From: Henckelia pumila
Taxonomy: Eukaryota; Streptophyta; Magnoliopsida; Lamiales; Gesneriaceae
Assembly: GCF_033568475.1 (NCBI RefSeq)
Contig: NC_133121.1
Location: 30,239,374-30,303,373, forward strand
Reading direction: 5' to 3'
DNA length: 64,000 bases
Position numbers and translations under genes: made by a program. The notes under the pieces were generated by a model. That model was not told the DNA's origin. It saw only the letters and a program-made list of their open reading frames with translations, and did not search any database. The stretch's first letter is position 1, and every line of letters starts with the position of its first letter. Below, in pieces: positions 12,168-21,429 of this stretch.

Positions 12168-12172
12168 ATTAT

Positions 12173-12222
12173 TGTTTTTCAAATTAGAGAAGCTTGTGTT
12201 TGAATGTAATTTTGAATCTTAA
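12173..12222. repeat. Continuation of MED22-flank duplication
   Basis: TGTTTTTCAAATTAGAGAAG and what follows match 1585-1636. This shows that the gypsy element split one duplicated unit. Confidence 0.85.
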
Positions 12223-12389
12223 CAGTGGGATGCATGGATTGGAGGCGCACGGTCTGCTGTTTTTAGCAGACCGAGCGCACCCCCTTTTAAAAAAAAATTT
12301 CTTGCTTTGCTTTTATTCTTGGATCTTGTATGCTTAATTATTGTTTAATCCAAGATTAGTTGTTTAGAACCTCTCTCACAGAAATTCCG
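12223..12389. other. Unassigned spacer with small hairpin
   Basis: Contains CGGTCTGCT-GTTTTT-AGCAGACCG (about 12249-12272), a perfect 9-base stem. No coding or transposon end is recognised. It is the join between the MED22-flank copy and the copia remnant. Confidence 0.4.
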
Positions 12390-14470
12390 CTTGAACATGA
12401 AGCCATATAAAAAGAGTTAATTGATCTCACTTCAAGACTACATTAGTCAAGCATTGGACAAGAGGCTGAACTTGAAGATACAGAAATGATAATTGAACCA
12501 AATCAAGCGACTGGATTTGAGAAAGTTGAACTATTGGAGGTTGCAACCAAGGACAAGATCGGTGAAGAAATAGAATTACCATTACTAGAAGGGACTACTG
12601 AAGAAGATCATATGGCTTACTTTCAGTCCTTAGTATGTGAAACTTTCTTTTCTCACCAAGGCACTACTCCAGAGACTGAGAAATACCAAGACCGGGAAAC
12701 TGAGCAAAAACAACAGACAGTTCTTGATATAGAAGCTCAGGACAATTTTGATGACACAGAGACTGAACAACAATCAAATGGGCCAAAAGTTGAGAAATTC
12801 TCAGTCAAAATTGAAGCTGAGGAAACTATTATGCAGAAGGCAAGCAGACAAGCACTGGGAAAGCTGGACCCTCAAGAACAACTGAACATCAGTCTGATCA
12901 AGAACTGCCAGAGGAAGTATATACTCCCGACTTAGATGCATTTCTGGATACAATAGAAGCAACATTGTCAGCTCTTACTACAAATTTTTTAGTCATGCGT
13001 ACCGAGAAATCTGAGAACAATCGTCACGTTGGTAGTTTGAGATATGTTTTGACTGCTGACATGGCAAAACTTCAACTCTAGATGTCCATATTTCTCAAAC
13101 TCATGGATGCGATTAATCAAAACACCGCTGCCATTCCCAAACTAACCAAATCACAACAACAAACTGATAAGAAAGTCGATACTATATCTGCTAATGTTCA
13201 ATCTCTTGGAAACACAATGGATGATAACTACATTCAGTTGACATCACATATTGTTGGAATAAGTTTTGGTTTTTTACAAAACACGAAGATATATTCAAGC
13301 AGTCCAGTCAAAGACAAAGAAGTTCGAGATCAAGCAGTCCAGTATAAAGCTCAAGAACAGTTGAAGAAACCAGTTCATATGAGCAGTCCAAGAATTAAGA
13401 CTGCTCGAGAAATTAATCACAAAGATATACTGGTATATAATATCAACTGCTCAACAAGGATATATTGTTCGACTGCTCAAACAAGTTATAGAAAGAGGAA
13501 CATTCAATTCAAATATAAGAGATGTTGAAAGATCAAGACATCTCTATCAAAAGATGTGCAACTTCATTAAAAGCTCTTATAAAGACTTATTGAAGATCTA
13601 GAGACAATAGAGAAATGCATTAGTATCAAAGTCGAACGTTGCAAGAGATATGCACACACACACACACACATGAAGTATGAAGACGAAAGACATAGAGCAT
13701 ACGAGAGCAGACAAAGGTATACACAAGAGAAGATAAACATGCACATATACAAGCTCTTCAAGTATTGTGAACAAACTATCTTTATCAGTTACTTCGGCCA
13801 CTCATATTGATATATCATATTCAAAGATCAACTAGGGACAAGAATCAACTCTCAACTATCTAGTTCTTGTAAGGAGTTGATTTACTGTTTGAATCAAAGG
13901 ATTCATTCATTATTGTATTTCACTATTAGGACGTAATATCTTAACTTAGGTGTGTGCTAGGAGTTTCGATCTATGCAAAGGGTAAGTTCTATGATTGGAG
14001 TGGGTTGTATACAAGATGTTGTATAAGCCAAAGTATTCTAGTGGATCCTTCCCTTGTGGAAGAAGGGGTGACGTAGGAGCAGTTAAGTATCCGAACATCC
14101 ATAAACATATTTCTATTATTTGCATTCTAGTTCAGCTATCACATACTTGTTCAATCTGTTAGTTGGCCTGTTTCCGCACATATATTTGTTGGCCAGTTAA
14201 CATCGACACACGAGAAATATAAGAGTTCTATTTCTAACAACAATTGAGCTCACATTCAAAGATTTTCATCTTGAGCTTCTCTATGAAGTTGTAAAGACCA
14301 GTCCAAATCAATCCTAACACATATTGCTTCAGTTTCTCGCCTGGTTCAACATTTTATGGCTAATCAATTTGAGAATTCTCAATTGAGAACAGGCCATCAG
14401 GGCACTCACACCAGAGGATCTACCAATTTAGGCCATCGGGGCCATAGTTCTCAAAGAAATAACTACCAAT
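12390..14470 (+). pseudogene. Copia accessory (env-like position) ORF remnant
   Basis: An acidic frame from about 12410, broken by a TAG near 12444, continues as MIIEPNQATGFEKVE (12486) to 12935. A shifted frame at 13082-13251 (MSIFLKLMDAINQNTAAIPK...) is heptad-like and probably coiled coil. After a solo LTR (13252-14319) the same frame resumes with ASVSRLVQHFMANQFENS and ends at a stop near 14471. About 270 bases later a copia LTR begins. Position just upstream of a 3' LTR, low complexity and a coiled-coil end are like the accessory frame of the intact copia element at 27385-30147. The proteins are not clearly alignable by eye, so homology is inferred from layout. Pol is absent. Confidence 0.6.
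13252..14319 (+). mobile_element. Solo copia LTR (LTR-B)
   Basis: 1068 bp, TGTTGGAATAAG...TCCTAACA, flanked by the duplication CATAT (13247-13251 and 14320-14324). No internal region is present, so it is a solo LTR left by LTR-LTR recombination. It sits inside the accessory frame of an older copia remnant, which reads on across it. It contains a short CA repeat (about 13651-13670) and the conserved late-LTR block at about 14000-14105. Confidence 0.9.
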
Positions 14471-14740
14471 GATGAACAAATGAATTCTTATGTCATCTAA
14501 TTTATATGTCTTCTTGTATATCTTTTGAAGCACTGATCAATGGAATTCTTCTTATTTTATCTACACACTTCGGCTATGTTTGAAAAAAAAGGAGGAAAAT
14601 AGTTTTAAAAAAATGGTTGTTCAATTAAATCAGTCGAAGAATATCGGTCTTGAAATATACTTCAGTCACCTAATTACAAGACTCAAATCAAATTTTGCCT
14701 AAATCAAAGTTGAGTTTTGTCAAACATCAAAAGGAGAAAA
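14471..14740 (+). other. Copia remnant 3' untranslated stretch
   Basis: Non-coding sequence between the accessory-frame stop and the next LTR. It ends in a purine-rich run (AAAAGGAGAAAATTA, about 14727-14741) that is a plausible worn polypurine tract. Confidence 0.45.
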
Positions 14741-16076
14741 TTATTGGAGGATAATTAAGTTTTGGTTTTTGAACAAAATACCTCAAGGAAAAATTATAAT
14801 ATTGAACTAAGTAACTCAACTGGTCAATATCAGTCGACGATAGTAATCAATCCTAAGCTATATTGTGTTAGGTGCAATAATTGTCCCTGTTTGATAGAGC
14901 GATTGAACCATAATGTTTGGGTTGTTGTGCGGTTTAAAAGATTTGAGTTGCACAATTATCACTAGATATAATTTTTGGTAAAGCGGCAAACGTTTGGTTC
15001 TACAATTGGTATCAGAGCCAAGGTCATGGGTTCAATTCTCATTGATTGCAAGGAGTGCAATTATTGGTAGGGAGATTGTTGGGTGCAATAATTGTCCCTG
15101 ATTGGTAGAGCTATTGAACCATGACGCTTGTGCTGTTGTGCGATTTAAAAGATTTGAGTTGCACCATTACCATCAACTATAACTTTTGGTAAAGCTACGA
15201 TTGAACTAGACGACTGAAGCTTACGATAGATTCTCAAATGAAATTAACGAAATATCTGAAGATTGGAAATTGACGATTAAACTCGGTACCCTGACTAAAC
15301 CTCGACTTAATGACTATCTCAAATCAGTCAAGGACATTCAACTGAACATTGGGAGAATGACATCAATCAAAGAATATTCAAGAAATTCAGTTACAGTCAA
15401 ACCGACATTCCTCAAACTATTAAAGTCAAGATATTTGAATTGTTACCATTTTTGGGAAAAACACAAAAGGTCATAACAGACGTTGCAATAGTAGTAGTGC
15501 GCAGGGACGTACTATCTTCAGAATTTGCCTCTAAGACTTATAGCTCGAGTAACGATAAATTAATGTGAGTAACTGATACATTTGTATGTGATTCTGACCG
15601 TTGCAAGATGATGCCTATAAATAGGCATAAAGATCAGTTGTGATAGTTGTCTAGAATTTTCGAACTATCAAGCACTCTAAGATCAGTCATTCGAGCTTTC
15701 AAAAATCTTAGAATATCACAAATGTTGAAGCACAATCTTTCAATTATTCATTTGATCATTAAGGATCATTTTTGTGCTAAATGTTAAGCATTGTATTCAT
15801 ACTTTGTAATATCAGTCGAAGACTGAACTTGTATTAAGTCTAAGAGTTTTAGGTTAAGACAGTGTTAAGTCCATGTTGAATTGGGGTTGTACAAGGTGTT
15901 GTATCACTCAAATCTTCTAGTATAAACCTTTCCAGTGGAAGAAAGGGTGACATAGAAGTTTCTATCTCGAACATCCATAAACAACTACTGCGTTCTTACT
16001 TTTTAGTCGAATCTTTCTACTCTGTTAAGTTTATCTTATTCCGTACATTTCTTTTATTGATCAGTTAACATCAACA
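14741..16076 (+). mobile_element. Copia 3' LTR of the remnant (LTR-C), TRIM inside
   Basis: Starts TTGGAGGATAATTAAGTTTTGG, like LTR-B after its first bases. It carries the conserved block (GTTGTACAAGGTGTTGTA, GGAAGAAAGGG, CGAACATCCATAAAC) at about 15885-15985 and ends near ...AACATCAACA. A TRIM at 14866-15199 interrupts it. The outer boundary is approximate because no second LTR or target duplication was found. Confidence 0.6.
14866..15199 (+). mobile_element. TRIM retrotransposon (334 bp)
   Basis: Two short direct LTRs: 14866-15004 (TGTTAGGTGCAATAATTG...TTCTACA) and 15077-15199 (TGTTGGGTGCAATAATTG...CTACG), the second with a 17-base internal loss. Between them are a tRNA-Met primer site TGGTATCAGAGCC (15007-15019) and a short purine tract GGTAGGGAG. 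ATTG flanks both ends (14862-14865 and 15200-15203). No coding capacity, so it depends on other elements in trans. Confidence 0.85.
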
Positions 16077-16149
16077 GTCAAGAATGAAACAAGTTGTTCA
16101 GTTATGACCACGACTGAACCAATTCTTTAATTCGAAGAAAAGTGCAAGT
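16077..16149. other. Junction, nothing recognised
   Basis: Short AT-rich spacer between the copia LTR and the Athila remnant. Confidence 0.3.
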
Positions 16150-16179
16150 TTGTATTCAAACCCACCCCCCGCTCCCCTT

Positions 16180-18850
16180 TTACACATATTCGATCCTAAA
16201 ATCCTTCATATCAAACTCAACAAACCTATCAGTAGAATCAATTTGAAAACAATCAAAAATGTCATTTGGATATTTAATATAATGAAACACATTAAATATC
16301 ACACTCGTATCATTCAATCTCAACACCAACTCACTTTTTTGTACATCAATCAAAGCTTTCCTGGTGACTAAAAATGGTCTACCTAAAATAAGAGGAATCT
16401 CACGATCCTCTTCCATATCCAACACAATAAAGCCTACTGGGAAAATAAATTTGTCAACCTTCATTAAGACATCCTCTAAAATTCTCTTAGGATATTTAAT
16501 TGATCTATCAGTCAACTGTAAGGAAATTGTAGTTGGTTTCATTTAGAGGTGTCAAAACGGACCAGCGGGATAGGCTGGCCCACAAACCATCGCAACCGAC
16601 CATTAGATGGGGCGGGCGGCCCACTTTTTAGGCGGGTTGAGAAAACACCAACTCAACACACCTATTTTAGGTGATGGGACGGGCCAACCCAGCGGACCTA
16701 CATGTAATTTTGAGGGTTTTTGCGGGCCAACCCGCAACCCACCACAACACACCATTAAGCGGGATGGAGCGGGCCGGCTCACTTTTAGGTGGGTTGGAAA
16801 ATATCCAACCCAACCCACTTATTTTGTATGGCAAAACTGGCCAATCCGATGGACCTAACCCATTTTAACACCTCTAGTTTCATTTCACCAATTCCTAACT
16901 TCTCAAAACATGAATAAATCATTAAAGTTATGCTTGCACCAAGATCACATAAAGCCTTGCTAAAAAATGAACTTCCTATGGTACAAGGGATAGAGAAACT
17001 ACCAGGATCCTTAAGCTTTGGAGGTAATTTATTTTGTAAAATACAATAAAATTTCTCCGAAAGCTTAACTGTCTCAAAGTCCACTAGTTTTCTCTTGGTT
17101 GATAAAATCTCCTTTAAAAAATTTGTATAAGAGGGCATTTGAGCTAAAGCTTCTGCAAACGGGATATTTATGTGTAGCTTCTTAAAAATATCAAGAACTT
17201 TTGAAAATGTATTATCAAGTTGCAGTTTATTTTCTCTTTAGGGAAAATGGAGAGAATTGATATCAATATTAGCATTAGAGCTTGGAGACTTACCTTTCTC
17301 CCTTGCGTTCTGGTCTAACTTCTTAGGTGATTCTTTCTTCTTTTTAGTTTCTTCATCATCAACATCCACATTTTTCAATTGTGCAGCTACTGTGACCGCA
17401 CTGACACCCTTCAAATTCTTTTATGTGTCACTAGGTAGTGAGCCTGGAGCTTGTGTAGCAAACTGGTTCGCCAACTATCCCAATTGAGTTTTCACCTTTT
17501 GCATCATAGCATCGTGGCTTTGCGATTGCATCTCATTTCCGACTTTGTATTTTGCAAGAATATCTTCAAGATTTTACTTGTTCTCATATTGTTTGAAACT
17601 TGGAGGCATTGAAGGTCCAGTACCTTGTAGAGGTTTAACTGGTTGTTGATGAGGCCTTTGTTGTGCGGGATGCTGAGGAGGATTGAAGTAATGTGATTCA
17701 ACAAGATTTTTCGCTGGCTTCCAAACAAAATTTGGATTATTTCTCCAACTTAGATTATATGAGAAACTGAATGGATTGTACTATTGTGGCCCTTGGTTCC
17801 CCACATAATTTACCGAGTCTCCCTCGAAAACTGGCGGTCCTTCATAAGTATGTCTTGCGTGAATTGAGTGCCACTCGATGATCCTCCAGCCATCTAAGTG
17901 CTTTATTGAACTTGATTAACTCTTTTGAATGGTGTTGATTGATTAGCTTGCAACTGAGCCACTTGATGTGTTAATCCATCAATTTTTTCCGTTATTGATG
18001 TTAGAGCATCCATCTCAAGAAATCCGACTTCCCTCTTTCTTATGTTGTCTTGCCAGACCACATTAATTTCAGTAATATTTGATACGATTTTGAGTGATGT
18101 TGTTGGCGTCTTTCTATACAGGCTTCCATTGGCAGCTGCATCAACCATAGTTCACTATAATTAATCCACCCTGTAGTAGAAAGTTTCAACTTGTTTTCCT
18201 GTTGAGAAACCATGTGTATGACACATTATCAACATATTTTTCAATCTCGTCCATGCTGAATTCGGTGATTCTCCATCCTCCTGCCTAAAAGATGTGATAT
18301 CATTTGGCAGTTGTGTAATCTTAGTTGGTGAAAAATACTTGTTCATGAAGACTTCAACTAGACCATCTCATGTAGTGATAGATCTCTCTAGTAAATCTCG
18401 AAGCCACTTCATCGGTTTACATTGTAGAGAAAAAGGGAATGGCCTTAGCCGAAGAGCATCAGTGGTTACTCCATTGAATTTGAAAGTGTCACATATTGAC
18501 AGGAATTGTTCGATCAGATCCTTGGAGGTCAATCCTCTGAATCTGACTTAAAGTTGAATCATCTAGATGATGGGTGGTTTAAGATCAAAAGTATTCACCT
18601 GAACTATTGGGCGGACAATGCTGGATCTATATCCTCCAATCAATGGTCGATGAAGTTCCATCAAAGTACAATTATCCTCTTATTCAGTCATATATTCCTA
18701 ATTCTCTTCAAATTCTAGCTTGTCGTCAGTATCAAACTCCTCTTTAGATTCGAAGTCAAGAGACAAGTCATTATACCTCTTAGCTCTACGTATGCGACAA
18801 AGAATGCTTTCAATCTCCAAATCAAGTGGAACGAGGTTTTGATGTCTTGA
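16180..18850 (-). pseudogene. Athila gag-protease, broken
   Basis: Open pieces lie at 18346-18161, 18148-17903, 17728-17504, 17138-16877 and 16543-16180, separated by stops, frameshifts and a 333-bp MITE. The retropepsin active site reads DLGA, where retropepsins normally have D-T/S-G. In Athila-type plant elements I recall DLGA as common, so this alone does not show loss of function. The conserved ILGRPFL motif lies after the MITE. Confidence 0.8.
16544..16876. mobile_element. hAT MITE (333 bp) in Athila protease
   Basis: Terminal inverted repeats TAGAGGTGTCAAAACGG and, at the other end, its complement TAGAGGTGTTAAAATGG. The exact 8-bp duplication GTTTCATT lies at 16536-16543 and 16877-16884. 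The GC-rich interior contains several GGGCCAACCCG-like words and no coding capacity. Removing it rejoins the protease frame, so it landed after the Athila copy. Confidence 0.92.
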
Positions 18851-19011
18851 GCACAACTAATATAACATGAGCTAAACTCATGAAATCAAAACAAAGTGCA
18901 CAATTTAAACACCAAATGAGAACAAAAAATTGAATCTTACATTAACGAAATAGAAACAGTAAAATTAAAAGCCTAGTCTCAAATAAATAAAATATCCTAA
19001 TAGTAAAAATA

Positions 19012-19030
19012 GTCCCCGATAACGACGCCA
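19012..19030 (-). other. Athila primer binding site, copy 1
   Basis: Minus-strand TGGCGTCGTTATCGGGGAC, a two-base variant of the usual Athila site TGGCGCCGTTGTCGGGGAC. Confidence 0.8.
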
Positions 19031-19145
19031 AAAACCTTGACCAAAGATTTCGTTTGGGAATTCTAGCAAGAGCTCTAGGTTAAGTAATAATATATTTTGA
19101 TTAAGTACAAGTTTATCTCACAGAGACTGTTATCTAATTACTAGG

Positions 19146-19653
19146 ATGTTAATTAAGATCGGACGCTCTGATCCCCTCTTTGGACACTTAGAACCTATAC
19201 ATGCAGCTACGTGTTCAATTCCTATTGCCACGTGCATGGAACTAAGATCGGACACTCCGATCTGCCCTGTAGCTTCTGAACTCCTTCGATGGCTCCGATC
19301 CTATTTGGACCCTCCGAACTCTGTTCGGATCTCCGAACTTCCCGAGCCCAATTAAGCCCATTAAGCATTTTTTGGGCGTTTTGGACCCAATTCTTTGGTC
19401 CGTTAGATCATATTAAAATTCCTAAATCATGATTCATTAAATCTAAACATGATTAGTAAATTAATCTTGTAAAATAGAACCGGACTACTACAGAACTACT
19501 CTTTGGAGCTTCCGAACTGTCCAATAACTTGAAACCTTTGGAACCATTTTTGATCATTTTGAATCTGATTCTTAACTCCTTAAATCCATTTAAGAACTCC
19601 TCAATCATGTTTAGGTAGTTGATTAACTTAATTAGAAAATCGGGCTACTACAT
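19146..19653 (-). mobile_element. Two nested 5'-end LTR fragments of gypsy type
   Basis: On the minus strand two LTR starts appear: TGTAGTAGCCCG at 19653 and TGTAGTAGTCCGG at 19496. These resemble the first bases of the 4906 gypsy LTR. The second fragment (19496-19146) contains diverged ATCGGANNNTCCGAT units like those of that LTR. Neither continues to a TATA box or LTR end. They are truncated relatives lying between two Athila 5' pieces. Confidence 0.7.
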
Positions 19654-20413
19654 CTCCATTGAATTTGAAAGTGTCACATATCGACAAGAATTGTTCCATA
19701 TGTGCATTCGGATTCTCGGAGGGCAATCCTCCGAATCTGACTTAAAGTTGAATCATCTGGATGATGGACGATTTAAGCTCAAAAGTATTCTCCTGAACCG
19801 TTGGACGGACAATGCTGGATCCATATCCTCCAGCCAATGGTCGATGAAGTTCCATCAAAGTACGGTTATCCTCTTATTCAGCCATATCTTCATAATTCTC
19901 TTCAAATTCTGACTTGTAGTCAGTATCAAACTCTCCTTCAGATTAATTCAAGAGCCAAGTCATTATGCCTCTTGGCTCTACGTATGCGGCGAAGATTGCT
20001 TTCAATCTCCAAATCAAATGGCACGAGGTTTTTGATGTCTCAAGCACGGCTCATATAACATTAGCTAAACTCCTGAAATCAAAATAGAGTGCACAATTCA
20101 ACGACCAGATGAAAACAAAAAATTGAATCTTACGTAAACGAAATAGAAAGAGTAAAAATAAAAGTCTAGTCTCAAATAAATAATATATCCTAATAGTTAA
20201 AAAGTAGTCCCCGACAGCGGCGCCAAAAACTTGACCGATGATTTCGATTGGGAATTCTAGCCTAAATAAAATAAGTGATTTTTATGACTTACTTAAACTA
20301 ATTAAAATAAACTAAATAATTCTAAAGCAAAAATCGTAATTGAATTAAACAGTAGAATAAATTCAAGACAAATTCAAATTTCAGGAAAATGATCAGAAAC
20401 ACACAATACTATT
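19654..20413 (-). mobile_element. Second Athila 5' piece (leader/gag start and LTR edge)
   Basis: Matches 18470-19060 closely in the same order, including the primer site TGGCGCCGCTGTCGGGGAC (20225-20207). The duplicated part begins at the same CTCCATTGAATTTG word in both copies. The LTR part (20226-20413) continues until a Cassandra element interrupts it and probably resumes after 21246. Confidence 0.75.
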
Positions 20414-20655
20414 TGTGACGCCCGGGGCTGAAGAGGGAGGGAGTGATCGCCGGTGCCAAGAGGTTGCACGGACAATGAGCGGCTCCTGGTAGGCTTCTAG
20501 GCGGAGGGAGACATGAATGAACCGATCCCATGCCGAAATGAGAGGGATTCTGAGACTGTGTAGGTATGGGACTACATGGTTGAGGAGAGCTTAAAAGATT
20601 TCATATGTACTATTCATATCAAGAAGGTGCATTTTTTTTTGGAAGCTCATCATAT

Positions 20656-20720
20656 AAGAACTCCAAAGTTAAGCGTGCTTGACTTGGGGCAATTTTATGA
20701 TGGGTGACCTCTTGGAAAGT
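20656..20720 (+). ncRNA. 5S rRNA-like core in Cassandra LTR 1
   Basis: AACTCCAAAGTTAAGCGTGC...GATGGGTGACCTC matches the internal-promoter half of plant 5S rRNA (box A, intermediate element and box C region). The 5' half of 5S rRNA is not present, so this is not a ribosomal gene. A polymerase III transcript is possible in this family. Confidence 0.75.
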
Positions 20721-21106
20721 TTCTCAGGGTGCGTGTGAGTGAGGACATAAGCACGCTGAAAAGACTCGTCTTGATATAGTGAGTCGTTACAAATGGTATC
20801 AAAGCCGACCTCTCTTAGTACGGTATGGTTCGGGGACGAACCATACCGGAAGCTGGTGGGCATGTGACGCCCGGGGCTGAAGAGGCAGGGAGTGATCGCC
20901 GGTGCCAAGAGGTTGCACTGACAATGAGCGGCTCCTGGTAGGCTTCTAGGCGGAGGGAGACATGAATGAACCGATCCCGTGCCGGAATGAGAGGGATTCT
21001 GAGACTGTGTAGGTATGGGACTACATGGTTGAGGAGAGCTTAAAAGATTTCATATGTACTATTCATATCAAGAAGATGCATCTTCTTTTAAGGAGCTCAT
21101 CATATA

Positions 21107-21171
21107 AGAACTCCAAAGTTAAGCGTGCTTGACTTGGGGCAATTTTAGGATAGGTGACCTCCTGAAAAGTT
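21107..21171 (+). ncRNA. 5S rRNA-like core in Cassandra LTR 2
   Basis: Same block as in LTR 1 with a few changes (GATAGGTGACCTCC). Confidence 0.75.
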
Positions 21172-21429
21172 TCTCAGGGTGCGTGTGAGTGAGGACATAA
21201 ACACGCTGAAAAGACTCGTCTTGATATAGTAAGTCGTTACACTATTTCTATTTGATTTAACCATATGTCGATCAATATGTTTGAAGCTATTTTGGATCTA
21301 TCTCTTTCATGTCAATATTGAATAAGAAACATGTTATTAATTGGCCAGATTAAAGGCTCAAGTAAATACTATCAAAGATATGTTAAATTCTTTAAATTAC
21401 ATTTTAAAAAAATCCTATAGAATATCTAT

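Larger units (their letters stand above)
16150..19060 (-). mobile_element. Athila-type gypsy remnant (leader, gag, protease)
   Basis: Read from right to left: an LTR edge, the primer site TGGCGTCGTTATCGGGGAC (19030-19012), leader, gag and protease, ending near 16150 before any RT. Gag is seen at 18346-18161 (ITQLPNDITSFRQEDGES) and 18148-17903. Protease is seen at 17138-16880 (IPCTIGS, ALCDLGASITLM) and continues past a MITE at 16542-16180 (SIKYPKRILEDVLMKVDKF, IPLILGRPFLVT). The primer site complementary to tRNA-Asp, and these words, mark the Athila lineage. Several stops and shifts break it. Confidence 0.85.
20414..21241 (+). mobile_element. Cassandra TRIM retrotransposon
   Basis: An 828-bp element with LTRs 20414-20791 (378 bp) and 20863-21241 (379 bp), each TGTGACGCCCGGGGC...GTCGTTACA, flanked by the duplication CTATT (20409-20413 and 21242-21246). 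The tRNA-Met primer site TGGTATCAAAGCC begins at 20794, and a short purine tract GGTGGGCA precedes LTR 2. Each LTR carries a 5S rRNA-like core (20656-20720 and 21107-21171). Together these are the defining features of Cassandra, a non-coding TRIM whose LTR can be read by RNA polymerase III. The two LTRs are nearly identical, so the insertion is young. It sits in the Athila LTR. Confidence 0.93.

Noticed and set aside
12249..12272. miRNA precursor
   Set aside because: The stem is only 9 bp, too short for a plant miRNA hairpin.
12486..12935. Independent host gene encoding an acidic protein
   Set aside because: The frame leads into a coiled-coil piece, a solo LTR and a copia 3' LTR. It is best read as a retrotransposon accessory frame.
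16603..16868. Proline/glycine-rich ORFs on both strands
   Set aside because: They lie inside the hAT MITE and come from its repeated GGGCC words.
20414..21241. 5S ribosomal RNA genes in tandem
   Set aside because: Only the 3' half resembles 5S rRNA, and it lies inside LTRs with a primer site and target duplication, which is Cassandra.
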